From an uncultured Bacteroides sp. (GTDB lineage: Bacteria > Bacteroidota > Bacteroidia > Bacteroidales > Bacteroidaceae), in contig NZ_OY782495.1 of the NCBI RefSeq assembly GCF_963677715.1, positions 1,726,001-1,790,000 of the forward strand: 64,000 nucleotides of DNA, given 5' to 3'. The notes under the pieces are model-generated. The model was not told where the DNA came from, did no database searches, and saw only the letters and a list, made by a program, of their open reading frames with translations. The position numbers and the translations under genes are program-made. Below are positions 53,550 to 62,949 of the stretch, one piece after another. Within the stretch, counting starts at the first letter, position 1. Each line of letters opens with the position of its first letter.

Positions 53550-54491
53550 CTAGAGAGCACCTACTTCTTTCAAAGCTCCGTTCACTTTGCGAACAGCAGC
53601 CGCACTGGCTTCGAATGCAGCTTTTTCTTCAGCATTCAATGGAAGTTCTACAATCTGCTCAATACCGTTTTTACCTAAAATAACAGGAACGCCACAGCAG
53701 ATATCACTTTGTCCGTATTCTCCTTCAAGAGCTACAGAACAAGGAACCATCTTCTTTTGATTGTGGATGATAGACTCAACAACAAATGCTCCTGCTGCAC
53801 CCGGTGCATACCAGGCAGAAGTACCAAGCAAGCCGGTAAGTGTGGCACCGCCTACCATAGTAGATTTAGCTACTTCTTCTAACTTTTCGGCAGAAAGAAA
53901 GTTGCATACGGGCAGACCTTTATAAGTAGCAAAACGAGTCAATGGAATCATAGTAGTGTCGCCGTGTCCGCCGATTACCATACCTTCAACTTCATTTGCA
54001 TTGCAGCCCAGGGCTTGTGATAAGAAATATTTAAAACGTGAGCTATCCAAAGCACCACCCATACCGACAATGCGATTTTTGGGTAAACCAAGAGATTTCA
54101 ATGCCAGATAAGTCATTGTATCCATCGGATTAGAGATAACCACAATAATTGCATTCGGAGAGAACTTAAGTACGTTTTGAGCTACAGATTTTACAATGCC
54201 TGCATTTACACCGATAAGCTCTTCACGAGTCATACCCGGTTTGCGGGGAATACCCGAAGTGATAACAACAACATCTGAGTTTGCAGTCTGAGCATAGTCA
54301 TTGGTACAACCAACAAGAGCTGTATCAAAACCTAACAACTGAGCTGTTTGCATCATATCCATTGCTTTACCTTCTGAAACGCCTTCTTTAACGTCCAGCA
54401 TTACTACTTCGTCTGCTACTTCATTGAAAGCAAGCACATTTGCACATGTAGCTCCTACGTTACCTGCGCCTACTACGGTTACTTTTGACAT
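53550..54491 (-). CDS. mdh: Malate dehydrogenase
   Basis: NAD-dependent oxidoreductase interconverting malate and oxaloacetate. The 313 residues start with the Rossmann motif VTVVGAGNVGATCANVLA; ITSGIPRKPGMTREEL holds substrate-binding arginines, and the catalytic His is in VIGGHGDTTMIPL. This is the LDH-like malate dehydrogenase group. In Bacteroides it serves the reductive branch to succinate. It has its own promoter and a strong terminator. Confidence 0.96.
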   Translation of the reverse strand: MSKVTVVGAGNVGATCANVLAFNEVADEVVMLDVKEGVSEGKAMDMMQTAQLLGFDTALVGCTNDYAQTANSDVVVITSGIPRKPGMTREELIGVNAGIVKSVAQNVLKFSPNAIIVVISNPMDTMTYLALKSLGLPKNRIVGMGGALDSSRFKYFLSQALGCNANEVEGMVIGGHGDTTMIPLTRFATYKGLPVCNFLSAEKLEEVAKSTMVGGATLTGLLGTSAWYAPGAAGAFVVESIIHNQKKMVPCSVALEGEYGQSDICCGVPVILGKNGIEQIVELPLNAEEKAAFEASAAAVRKVNGALKEVGAL

Positions 54492-54543
54492 AATACTTAT
54501 ATTTTAAAAAATTGATAATTATACTGTAATCCTATCACAACGG

Positions 54544-54551
54544 CAAAAGTA
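54544..54551 (-). promoter_or_regulatory. -7 promoter element of mdh
   Basis: CAAAAGTA reads TACTTTTG on the minus strand, exact consensus, 52 bases upstream of the mdh start. Confidence 0.62.
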
Positions 54552-54627
54552 CAACGTTAATCCTATTAAAGAAATTTTTCCATAATAATTTTCGTTAAAG
54601 ACAGCCACACAATCCACATTAAAACAC

Positions 54628-54635
54628 TATTTTTG
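54628..54635 (+). promoter_or_regulatory. -7 promoter element of the coiled-coil membrane protein gene
   Basis: TATTTTTG matches TAnnTTTG, 25 bases upstream of the ATG at 54661. No clear -33 box. Confidence 0.55.
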
Positions 54636-54660
54636 CAGCAGTTTATAACTATATTTAATT

Positions 54661-55536
54661 ATGAATAAAAAAACCATCTGGCTTATTGCTGCTGTTGCCA
54701 CCTTAGCAATAGCCATTATCACGATAACTTACTTACTGTTCACCGAGAAACAAACAAATAAAGAATTGGTTCAGGAGTTCAGCCTGGAGAAAGAAGATCT
54801 TGAAAACGAATATACACGCTTTGCCAACCAATACGACGAACTGGAGAGGACGGTCTCTAACGATTCGCTGGCCGGACTGCTCGACCAGGAGAAAGTGAAG
54901 ACGGAACGCTTGCTGGAGGAGCTACGAACGGTAAAGAGCAGCAACGCCACTGAAATCAGACGCCTTAAAAAAGAGTTGGCTTTGCTGAGGAAGGTGATGG
55001 TGAGCTACATCAATCAAATCGATTCATTGAATCGCCTCACCACCCAACAGAAGCAGGTGATAGCCGAAGTTACCCAAAAATACAACAACGCTTCGCGCCA
55101 AAGAGATAATCTGGCCGAAGAGAAGAAAGAACTGAACAAGAAAGTAAACCTTGCGGCACAGTTGGATGCAACGAACATTTGGATTGAGCCAAAAAACAAA
55201 CGCGATAAGAAAGTAAAACGGGTAAAGGATGTTGTGAAATTCAATATAGGTTTCACCATCGTGAAGAACATCACAGCCGAAACCGGAGAGCGTACCTTAT
55301 ACCTACGCATTACGAAACCGGATAACAGCGTGCTGTCTAAAAGTGCCTCAAACACCTTTGCTTACGAAAACCGCACGTTGACTTATTCTATAAAGAAGTA
55401 CATCGAGTACAATGGCGAAGAGCAAGTAATCGTGGTATACTGGAATGTGGAAGAGTTTCTCTATGCAGGCGCCTACCGGGTAGATATCTTTGCCGACGGT
55501 ATGCTAATCGGATCGCAAACATTCTCATTGGAATAA
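54661..55536 (+). CDS. Membrane-anchored coiled-coil protein of unknown function
   Basis: A 291-residue protein with one N-terminal membrane helix (about 7-27, IWLIAAVATLAIAIITITYLL) and no lipobox. Residues about 33-170 are heptad-rich and charged (ELVQEFSLEKEDLENEY, TEIRRLKKELALLRK), forecasting a long coiled coil. The C-terminal 120 residues form a compact beta-rich domain (KDVVKFNIGFTIVKN, QVIVVYWNVEEFLYAGAYRVDIF). The layout suggests a periplasmic or cytoplasmic rod tethered to the inner membrane. I recognise it only as a conserved-looking bacteroidal protein and assign no function. It stands alone between mdh and the export operon. Confidence 0.8.
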   Translation: MNKKTIWLIAAVATLAIAIITITYLLFTEKQTNKELVQEFSLEKEDLENEYTRFANQYDELERTVSNDSLAGLLDQEKVKTERLLEELRTVKSSNATEIRRLKKELALLRKVMVSYINQIDSLNRLTTQQKQVIAEVTQKYNNASRQRDNLAEEKKELNKKVNLAAQLDATNIWIEPKNKRDKKVKRVKDVVKFNIGFTIVKNITAETGERTLYLRITKPDNSVLSKSASNTFAYENRTLTYSIKKYIEYNGEEQVIVVYWNVEEFLYAGAYRVDIFADGMLIGSQTFSLE

Positions 55537-55666
55537 TCACCTCTCTCTTAGCATCTATAAAGAGTACCTCTACAAAACGGACCAATAAAACGGGAATCGT
55601 TCCTATCGGTATGTTACATGCCAATAAGAATAAGCAGCGGACGCCTATAAAAAAAGCTTAAAACAT

Positions 55667-55697
55667 TTTGTCCTTCCATTTAAAGCACATACTTTTG
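55667..55697 (+). promoter_or_regulatory. Consensus promoter of the TolC-HlyD-ABC-2 operon
   Basis: TTTG (55667-55670), 19 bases, then TACTTTTG (55690-55697): both Bacteroides boxes at proper spacing. The leader to the TolC gene is about 120 bases and holds nothing further that I recognise. Confidence 0.75.
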
Positions 55698-55823
55698 CAT
55701 CGTTGTTTATGCAAGTAAACAGATGGCACCAGATGCAACAAATAAAAGGAACACATTGAACAAAGCGTAAATAAACATTGTTCCTCCAAAATAAAGTATG
55801 ACCCTCATAATGTACACAATGCA

Positions 55824-57287
55824 ATGAAAAGATTGATAAGTCTGACGCTTCTTCTTAGTATTACATTCTCATTAAAATCACAAGAGCCTCTAAGTTTAGA
55901 TAGTTGCCGTGCATTGGCCATTGCCAATAATAAGGATTTACTAATCAGCCGAGAAAAAATAAACGCCGCTCATTATCAAAGAAAGGCGGCATTTACCAAC
56001 TACCTGCCAAACTTCACCGCAACGGGATCGTACATGAGAAACCAAAAAGAAATTTCGTTGCTAAACGATGGGCAAAAAGAAGGCTTAAGCCAACTGGGCA
56101 CAACGGCAAACAGCCAGATACAAGGTTACGCCCAACAATTGGCCGCATCGCATCCCGAACTGGTTCCGCTTCTCACATCATTGAGCGATATCGATTTAAC
56201 TACGCCCCTGAATGCCGCCGGCAACTCTCTGGTTGATGCCTTTCGCACCGACACAAGAAACGTATATGCGGGTGCTTTGACACTTACGCAACCATTGTAC
56301 ATGGGAGGCAAGATTCGCGCTTACAACAAAATAACCAAATATGCCGAAGAGTTGGCCCGCCAGCAGCACAATACCGGCATGCAGGAAGTAATTCTCAGCA
56401 CAGACCAGGCCTATTGGCAGGTAGTGTCATTAGTGAACAAGAAAAAACTGGCCGAAGGATATTTAAAGTTACTCGATAAATTCGAAAGCGATGTAGATAA
56501 AATGATAGCCCAGGGGGTAGCAACAAAAGCCGACGGCTTATCGGTAAAAGTAAAAGTGAATGAAGCAGAAATGACACTGACCAAAGTGGAAGACGGCCTC
56601 AGTCTGGCAAGAATGTTGTTGTGCCAACTATGCGGACTCGACTTATCTGCCCCTCCCGCCCTAAAAGACGAGCAGATAGAAGACATACCCATAACGCTTA
56701 TAAATAGTAGCGGCTACGCCATTGAAACAGCCTATGCCAATCGGCCCGAACTGCAAAGTCTGGAGTTAGCCACCAAAATATATCAGCAAAAAATAAACGT
56801 AACCCGTGCCGAATTTCTTCCGTCCATTGCTTTATTAGGAAACTATCTGGTAACCAACCCTTCTGTGTACAACGGCTTTGAAAACAAATTTCGCGGCATG
56901 TGGAATGTCGGAGTGATGGTACAGATTCCCATCTGGCATTGGGGAGAAGGCACATACAAAGTGAAAGCAGCCAAAGCTGAAGCACGCATAGCACAATACC
57001 AGCTAAGTGATGCCAAAGAGAAAATAGAACTTCAGGTAAATCAATCGGCTTTCAAAGTAAACGAAGCAGCCAAGAAACTGATAATGGCGAAAAAGAATAT
57101 GGAGAAAGCCAACGAAAACCTACGCTATGCCACTCTGGGCTTTGAAGAAGGTGTAATCCCTCCCAGCGATGTGCTCGAAGCGCACACGGCATGGCTTTCT
57201 GCTCAATCAGAAAAAATAGATGCGCAAATAGACGTTAAGCTAACAGAAATCTATCTGCAGAAATCTCTTGGTATACTGAAACAATAA
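55824..57287 (+). CDS. TolC-family outer membrane efflux protein
   Basis: Outer-membrane channel-tunnel subunit of 487 residues with a signal peptide (MKRLISLTLLLSITFSLKSQ) and the two-fold OEP layout: long helical hairpins (EPLSLDSCRALAIANNKDLL, ANENLRYATLGFEEGVIPPSDVLEAHTAWL) around beta strands (LTLTQPLYMGGKIRAYNK). It is the first gene of a four-gene export operon with an HlyD-type adaptor 42 bases downstream. The exported substrate is unknown. Confidence 0.94.
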   Translation: MKRLISLTLLLSITFSLKSQEPLSLDSCRALAIANNKDLLISREKINAAHYQRKAAFTNYLPNFTATGSYMRNQKEISLLNDGQKEGLSQLGTTANSQIQGYAQQLAASHPELVPLLTSLSDIDLTTPLNAAGNSLVDAFRTDTRNVYAGALTLTQPLYMGGKIRAYNKITKYAEELARQQHNTGMQEVILSTDQAYWQVVSLVNKKKLAEGYLKLLDKFESDVDKMIAQGVATKADGLSVKVKVNEAEMTLTKVEDGLSLARMLLCQLCGLDLSAPPALKDEQIEDIPITLINSSGYAIETAYANRPELQSLELATKIYQQKINVTRAEFLPSIALLGNYLVTNPSVYNGFENKFRGMWNVGVMVQIPIWHWGEGTYKVKAAKAEARIAQYQLSDAKEKIELQVNQSAFKVNEAAKKLIMAKKNMEKANENLRYATLGFEEGVIPPSDVLEAHTAWLSAQSEKIDAQIDVKLTEIYLQKSLGILKQ

Positions 57288-57329
57288 TCAATCATTTATC
57301 GGCACTCAAACGATTAAATCAAAAAATAT

Positions 57330-58325
57330 ATGGCTTCACTAAAATCACAAAACAGCAATATGCTGCTTGCTTTTCTCACACTAACGGGAATTATTATTTT
57401 AGTTGCAATAGTGGGCTTCTTTATGCTCAGAAAAGGACCGGAAATTATTCAGGGAGAAGCTGAAGTAACCGAGTATCGGGTATCGAGCAAAGTACCGGGG
57501 CGCATACTCGAATTTCGCGTAAAAGAGGGGCAACAAGTAAATGCCGGAGATACATTGGCCATTATTGAAGCGCCGGAAGTGCAAGCCAAGATGGCGCAGG
57601 CTCGGGCTGCCGAAGCAGCCGCACAGGCACAAAACGAGAAAGCTATTAAAGGAGCACGCCAGGAACAGATACAAACGGCATACGAGATGTGGCAAAAAGC
57701 ACGTGCGGGAGTTGACATTGCCGATAAATCATACAAGCGGGTGAAGAATCTTTTCAACGAAGGCGTTATGTCTGCCCAAAAGTTCGATGAAGTATCCGCT
57801 CAACGCAATGCAGCCATAGCTACCGAAAAAGCAGCCAAAGCGCAATACACAATGGCCCGAAATGGTGCCGAGCGCGAAGACAAACTGGCGGCGGTTGCTT
57901 TGGTGAACCGCGCAAAAGGTGCCGTTGCCGAAGTAGAATCGTACATACAGGAAACATACCTCATCGCCCAGACAAAGGGTGAAGTGTCCGAGATATTTCC
58001 TAAGGCAGGTGAATTGATAGGTACCGGTGCTCCTGTGATGAACATATCGGTGCTCGATGATATGTGGGTAACATTCAACGTTCGCGAAGACTTGCTGAAA
58101 GGGCTTGGCATGGGCACGGAGTTTGAGGCATCTATTCCCGCTTTAGATAATAAAACCGTGAAGCTGAAAGTTTATTACCTAAAAGACCTCGGAACGTATG
58201 CTGCCTGGAAAGCGACCAAGACCACAGGACAGTTCGACCTGAAAACCTTCGAAGTGAAAGCTCTGCCGCGAGCAAAAGTAGAGGGCTTACGCCCGGGGAT
58301 GTCAGTGATTCTGAAAAGAAAATAA
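57330..58325 (+). CDS. HlyD-family periplasmic adaptor (membrane fusion protein)
   Basis: A 331-residue adaptor linking the inner-membrane permeases to the TolC-type channel. One N-terminal helix (about 14-32), a lipoyl-like half domain (YRVSSKVPGRILEFRVKEGQQVNAGDTLAII), an Ala-rich coiled-coil hairpin (about 85-195), the second lipoyl half (KGEVSEIFPKAGELIGTGAPVM) and a beta-barrel domain follow in order. It is similar in layout to the YhiI-type adaptors that work with ABC-2 permeases. Confidence 0.93.
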   Translation: MASLKSQNSNMLLAFLTLTGIIILVAIVGFFMLRKGPEIIQGEAEVTEYRVSSKVPGRILEFRVKEGQQVNAGDTLAIIEAPEVQAKMAQARAAEAAAQAQNEKAIKGARQEQIQTAYEMWQKARAGVDIADKSYKRVKNLFNEGVMSAQKFDEVSAQRNAAIATEKAAKAQYTMARNGAEREDKLAAVALVNRAKGAVAEVESYIQETYLIAQTKGEVSEIFPKAGELIGTGAPVMNISVLDDMWVTFNVREDLLKGLGMGTEFEASIPALDNKTVKLKVYYLKDLGTYAAWKATKTTGQFDLKTFEVKALPRAKVEGLRPGMSVILKRK

Positions 58326-58345
58326 GTCGTTAGAAATGTGACAGA

Positions 58346-59527
58346 ATGAAAGAGATAGAAAATAAATACATTCCACTTTGGCTAGTCATGAAACGAGAAT
58401 GCAGGCGGCTCGTATCACGTCCGCTTTATCTCTTTTGCATGGTTATCGCCCCATTGTTTTGTTATTTATTCTTCACCACACTAATGGAAGCGGGGCTACC
58501 CAGAAATTTGCCGGTTGCCGCCGTCGATTTAGACAACAGTTCCACTTCTCGTCAGATATTGCGCAACCTGGATGCTTTCAGCCAAACCGGCATTGTTGCT
58601 CACTATAGTGATATAAGTGGAGCCCGCACGGCCATGCAACGAGGCGAAATATACGGGTTCTTTTACATACCTAAAGATTTATCGTCCAAAGCCCAGAGCC
58701 AACGCCAGCCTAAACTCTCTTTTTACACCAACAATTCTTACCTCATTGCCGGTTCACTGCTATTCAAAGACATGAAAATGATGGGAGAACTGGCTTCGGG
58801 GGCAGCTACCCGATCCGTACTTTATGCAAAAGGAGCTACCGAAGAGCAAGCCATGGCTTTTCTGCAACCCATTGTAATTGATGCACACCCGATAAACAAC
58901 CCATGGCTCAACTACTCGGTTTATCTCTGCAACACGCTCGTTCCGGGAGTTTTAATGTTGATGATATTCATGATAACCGTCTATTCCATCGGGGTGGAAA
59001 TAAAAGACCGCACCGCCCGCGAATGGTTACAAATGGGTAATAATTCAATCTATATTTCCTTAACCGGCAAGCTATTTCCGCATACGGTCATATTCTCTAT
59101 CATGGGCATTTTTTATGATGTCTACCTATACGGCTATCTCCACTTTCCGTGTAATAGCGGAATCATGCCGATGATATTGGCCACATTGCTATTAGTGCTT
59201 GCATCACAATGTTGTGGAATCATCATGATCGGTACATTCCCCTCCCTACGACTCGGATTAAGTTTCGCTTCTTTATGGGGAGTCATTTCGTTCTCTATTT
59301 CAGGCTTTACATTTCCGGTAATGGCCATGCATCCCGTACTTCAGGCTTTGTGCAATCTCTTCCCGTTAAGGCACTACTTTCTCATTTATGTAGATCAGGC
59401 CCTCAACGGTTATAGCATGGTCTATTCCTGGCCCAATTACATGGCATTGCTTATATTTATAATGTTGCCTTTTATTGTAATTAACCGATTGAAAAAGGCT
59501 TTAATATTTTATAAATACATGCCCTGA
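58346..59527 (+). CDS. ABC-2 type permease (YhhJ-like), first copy
   Basis: A 393-residue inner-membrane protein with the ABC-2 layout: one N-terminal helix (about 27-47), a large extracytoplasmic domain (about 50-190; AAVDLDNSSTSRQILRNLD, YGFFYIPKDLSSK), then five or six helices. The last base of its TGA overlaps the ATG of the second permease. It contains no nucleotide-binding motifs, so it needs an ATPase that is not encoded in the operon. Confidence 0.9.
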   Translation: MKEIENKYIPLWLVMKRECRRLVSRPLYLFCMVIAPLFCYLFFTTLMEAGLPRNLPVAAVDLDNSSTSRQILRNLDAFSQTGIVAHYSDISGARTAMQRGEIYGFFYIPKDLSSKAQSQRQPKLSFYTNNSYLIAGSLLFKDMKMMGELASGAATRSVLYAKGATEEQAMAFLQPIVIDAHPINNPWLNYSVYLCNTLVPGVLMLMIFMITVYSIGVEIKDRTAREWLQMGNNSIYISLTGKLFPHTVIFSIMGIFYDVYLYGYLHFPCNSGIMPMILATLLLVLASQCCGIIMIGTFPSLRLGLSFASLWGVISFSISGFTFPVMAMHPVLQALCNLFPLRHYFLIYVDQALNGYSMVYSWPNYMALLIFIMLPFIVINRLKKALIFYKYMP

Positions 59528-60765
59528 TGAAAGACATAAAGCTCAAAGACAAAATAACCGAAGGCATTAATGATTTGCTATACATCTGGAAACAAGAGTT
59601 TCGCACTACCTTTCGCGACCAAGGTGTATTGATCTTCTTCATTCTGGTGCCTTTAATGTACCCGCTCCTCTACGGTTTCATTTATACCAACGAGGTGGTA
59701 AGGGAAGTTCCGGCCGTTGTGGTCGACAATTCACATTCTTCCATGAGCCGTGAATATCTGAGGAAAGTTGACGCTACCCCCGATGTAAAAATCATATCGT
59801 ACTGCAGTGATATGGAAGAGGCCAAGCAAGCACTAAGAGAACGTAAAGCTTATGGAATTATATACATACCGGATGATTTCAGTGACAACATAGTACGTGG
59901 CATACAGACGGAGGTTAGCCTGTATTGTGATATGAGCGGTCTGCTTTATTATAAAAACTTACTTATAGCTAACACAGCGGTATCTCTGGAGATGAACAAA
60001 GATATTAAGGTGGTACGCGCAGGAAATACCACAAACCGGCAGGATGAGATTACCGCCTATCCCATTGAATACGAAAATGTGGCCATCTTCAACCCAACAA
60101 ACGGGTTTGCTGCTTTCCTTATTCCTGCCGTACTGATGCTTATCTTACAACAAACACTCCTGCTGGGCATAGGGCTGTCTGCCGGTACAGCACGAGAACA
60201 TAATCGTTTTAAAGATCTGGTGCCTATCAACCGGCATTACAACGGAACCCTGCGTATTGTGCTCGGCAAAGGCCTCAGCTATTTTATGGTTTACGCCGTT
60301 ATGGCATCCTATGTGCTTTGTGTGGTTCCCCGCATATTCAGCCTCAATCAAATTGGATTGCCCGGTAATCTGATTGCCTTTATAATTCCTTATCTGTCGG
60401 CTTGCATCTTCTTTGCAATGACAGCATCCATTGCCATACGCAATAGAGAAACGTGTATGCTACTTTTTGTTTTCACCTCCGTACCCTTGCTCTTTATCTC
60501 CGGCATTTCGTGGCCGGGAGCAGCTATACCGGTTTTTTGGAAATACATCTCCTATTTGTTCCCGTCCACTTTCGGAATCAACGGATTTGTTCGCATCAAC
60601 AATATGGGAGCTAGCCTGAGCGATGTTTCTTTTGAATATCAAGCTTTGTGGTTGCAAACAGGGGTTTATTTCCTTACCACTTGCTGGGTTTATCGATGGC
60701 AAATCATCATGAGTCGCAAACATGTGATAGAGAAATACAAGGAATTAAAAGCCAGAGCAAACTAA
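59527..60765 (+). CDS. ABC-2 type permease, second copy
   Basis: A 412-residue homologue of the preceding permease with the same arrangement: N-terminal helix (about 34-54), extracytoplasmic domain (VVVDNSHSSMSREYLRKVD, AYGIIYIPDDFSDNI), then a cluster of helices from about 195. The pair probably forms a heterodimer. No Walker motifs. It ends the operon; the MsbA-like gene 108 bases downstream has its own promoter box and is a complete exporter of a different class. Confidence 0.9.
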   Translation: MKDIKLKDKITEGINDLLYIWKQEFRTTFRDQGVLIFFILVPLMYPLLYGFIYTNEVVREVPAVVVDNSHSSMSREYLRKVDATPDVKIISYCSDMEEAKQALRERKAYGIIYIPDDFSDNIVRGIQTEVSLYCDMSGLLYYKNLLIANTAVSLEMNKDIKVVRAGNTTNRQDEITAYPIEYENVAIFNPTNGFAAFLIPAVLMLILQQTLLLGIGLSAGTAREHNRFKDLVPINRHYNGTLRIVLGKGLSYFMVYAVMASYVLCVVPRIFSLNQIGLPGNLIAFIIPYLSACIFFAMTASIAIRNRETCMLLFVFTSVPLLFISGISWPGAAIPVFWKYISYLFPSTFGINGFVRINNMGASLSDVSFEYQALWLQTGVYFLTTCWVYRWQIIMSRKHVIEKYKELKARAN

Positions 60766-60838
60766 CTACGCAGCCCATATGTTTTTACCCATCTGACACA
60801 TTTTTAAGTGTCTGCGTGGTTATTTAGAGATTATCATG

Positions 60839-60846
60839 TACATTTG
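60839..60846 (+). promoter_or_regulatory. -7 promoter element of the MsbA-like exporter gene
   Basis: TACATTTG matches TAnnTTTG, 27 bases upstream of the ATG at 60874. No clear -33 box. Confidence 0.55.
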
Positions 60847-60873
60847 TGACTTAAAATCATTTATAAAACCCCA

Positions 60874-62706
60874 ATGAAAGAATTTATCCGAGTACTCAGA
60901 CGTTTCGTACCCCCGTATAAAAAGTATTTGCTTCTCAGTATTTTATTCAATATCTTATCTGCCATATTGAATGTCTTTTCCTTCACATTAATCATTCCTA
61001 TTCTGCAAATACTATTTAAGCTTACCAATGCCAGCTACTCTTTCATTCCCTGGAATGATGCAAGTATGGGACTAAAAGATATTGCAATAAACAACTTTTA
61101 CTATTATATAACAGAACTGATCAAAAACTACGGAGAAAGTAACACCTTGTTGATACTTGGTTTGTTTCTGGCTGTAATGACCTTTTTTAAAACGGGATGC
61201 TACTTCCTTTCTTCGGCAACCATGATTCCCATTCGTACCGGAATTGTTCGCGACATACGTAATCAGCTTTACCGCAAAATACTATCGCTTCCTCTCAGCT
61301 TCTTTTCCGAAGAGCGCAAGGGAGATATTATCGCACGGATGAGCGGTGATGTGCAAGAGATCGAAACCTCTATTATGAGCTCTCTCGATATGCTGTTTAA
61401 AAACCCGATTCTTATTTTGGTTTATTTCGGAACGTTAGTCTCCATCAGCTGGCAGCTAACACTGTTTACCCTCGTTGTGTTACCTATTATGGGATGGATA
61501 ATGGGAAGCGTCGGAAAAAGACTAAAGCGAAAATCATTGATTGCCCAGGGGCAATGGAGTGATTTGATGTCTCAAGTTGAAGAAACACTGGGCGGACTGC
61601 GCATTGTAAAAGCGTTTAATGCCGAAAAGAAAATGGATAAGCGATTCACTCATTCTAATGACGATTATCGGGGTACAATCGGACGTGTAAATACCCGTCA
61701 GCAATTGGCTCACCCATTAAGTGAGTTCTTAGGCACCATACTCATTGTCATAGTATTGTGGTTTGGCGGTACATTGATTCTCAATCACCACTCAACGATT
61801 GATGCTCCTTCTTTTATTTTTTATCTGGTAATGCTATATAGCATTATCAACCCGCTAAAAGATTTTTCGAAAGCAAGTTATGCTATCCCTAAAGGGCTTG
61901 CCTCCATGGAACGTGTAGACAGAATCATGTTGGCCCAAAACACGATGAAGATTAGCGAGCACCCCACTCCTATTTCCGGATTAAAAGAACAAATTGAATT
62001 TTGTGATGTTTCTTTTCAATATGACACACAACCCGTTCTGAAACATATAAACCTTGTTATCCCTAAAGGAAAAACGGTAGCCCTCGTCGGCCAGTCGGGG
62101 TCAGGTAAATCTACATTGGTCGATTTGCTGCCGCGCTTTTATGAAGCAACCCAAGGTGCAGTGCTGATTGATAAAATAAATGTAAAAGACACCACTCTCA
62201 CTGACTTGCGCAGCATCATGGGTAATGTGAATCAAGATGCGATACTCTTTAACGATACCTTCTTTAACAACATCGCTTTCGGCGTAAAAGATGCTACAAG
62301 GGAACAGGTAATAGAAGCAGCTCAGATAGCCAATGCCCATGACTTCATTATGGCCAGTGAGCATGGCTACGAAACAAATGTAGGCGACCGCGGAGGTAAA
62401 TTATCCGGTGGACAACGTCAACGCATCAGCATAGCGAGGGCTATTCTGAAGAATCCGCCCATCCTGATCCTAGACGAAGCAACCTCTGCCTTGGATACCG
62501 AATCAGAACGAATGGTACAAGAAGCGTTGGAGAATTTAATGAAGAATCGCACCACCATCGCTATTGCTCATCGCCTGTCTACAATCCGCAACGCCGATGA
62601 AATTTGTGTGCTACACGAAGGCGAAATAGTAGAACGGGGAAAGCACGAAGAATTATTAGCCCTCAATGGTTACTACAAAAAGCTGTGCGACATGCAAAGT
62701 TTCTAA
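60874..62706 (+). CDS. MsbA-like ABC exporter (fused membrane and ATPase domains)
   Basis: A 610-residue half-transporter that works as a homodimer. Residues 1-330 hold six membrane helices of the type I exporter fold; the rest is the ATPase with Walker A GQSGSGKST (Lys412), Q-loop NVNQDAILF, signature LSGGQRQRIS (from residue 510), Walker B ILILDEATSALD (Asp534, Glu535) and the switch His in AIAHRLS. The family includes lipid A flippases and drug exporters; the single-gene context does not settle the substrate. A very long hairpin lies just downstream. Confidence 0.92.
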   Translation: MKEFIRVLRRFVPPYKKYLLLSILFNILSAILNVFSFTLIIPILQILFKLTNASYSFIPWNDASMGLKDIAINNFYYYITELIKNYGESNTLLILGLFLAVMTFFKTGCYFLSSATMIPIRTGIVRDIRNQLYRKILSLPLSFFSEERKGDIIARMSGDVQEIETSIMSSLDMLFKNPILILVYFGTLVSISWQLTLFTLVVLPIMGWIMGSVGKRLKRKSLIAQGQWSDLMSQVEETLGGLRIVKAFNAEKKMDKRFTHSNDDYRGTIGRVNTRQQLAHPLSEFLGTILIVIVLWFGGTLILNHHSTIDAPSFIFYLVMLYSIINPLKDFSKASYAIPKGLASMERVDRIMLAQNTMKISEHPTPISGLKEQIEFCDVSFQYDTQPVLKHINLVIPKGKTVALVGQSGSGKSTLVDLLPRFYEATQGAVLIDKINVKDTTLTDLRSIMGNVNQDAILFNDTFFNNIAFGVKDATREQVIEAAQIANAHDFIMASEHGYETNVGDRGGKLSGGQRQRISIARAILKNPPILILDEATSALDTESERMVQEALENLMKNRTTIAIAHRLSTIRNADEICVLHEGEIVERGKHEELLALNGYYKKLCDMQSF

Positions 62707-62741
62707 CTTCTTCACGGCATAATTGAATTTCCATCTCGCAC

Positions 62742-62806
62742 TTAAACAAGCCCAAAAAGGAGCGCCATTCTTTAAGAAAATGGCGCTCCTTTTTGGGCTT
62801 GTTTAA
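62742..62806. terminator. 28-bp perfect hairpin after the ABC exporter gene
   Basis: Arms 62742-62769 and 62779-62806 are exact inverse complements with a 9-base loop. The core is GGAGCGCCATT/AATGGCGCTCC and the outer part ends in TTTTTGGGCTTGTTTAA. It lies 36 bases past the stop codon and should terminate transcription, perhaps in both directions. Confidence 0.8.
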
Positions 62807-62899
62807 TCTATAATAAGACTCTCCTTTAATAAAAAAAGACTCTTCGGAATGAGCACGGTTGCTCATTAATATTATTTAACTCACTTATTGATTGTATAT

Positions 62900-62914
62900 T
62901 ACGAAACATTCGTA
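62900..62914. promoter_or_regulatory. Dyad operator, probably for BlaI autoregulation
   Basis: TACGAA-ACA-TTCGTA is a perfect 6-bp dyad with a 3-base centre. It sits between the -33 box (ATTG 62891-62894) and the -7 box TAGATTTG (62913-62920), overlapping the latter. BlaI/MecI-type repressors bind such dyads across their own promoters. Confidence 0.6.
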
Positions 62915-62920
62915 GATTTG
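62913..62920 (+). promoter_or_regulatory. -7 promoter element of blaI-blaR1
   Basis: TAGATTTG matches TAnnTTTG, with ATTG at 62891-62894 exactly 18 bases upstream as the -33 box; 29 bases before the blaI ATG. Confidence 0.68.
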
Positions 62921-62949
62921 TTGCGCAACCATAATTAAACATACGCTAT

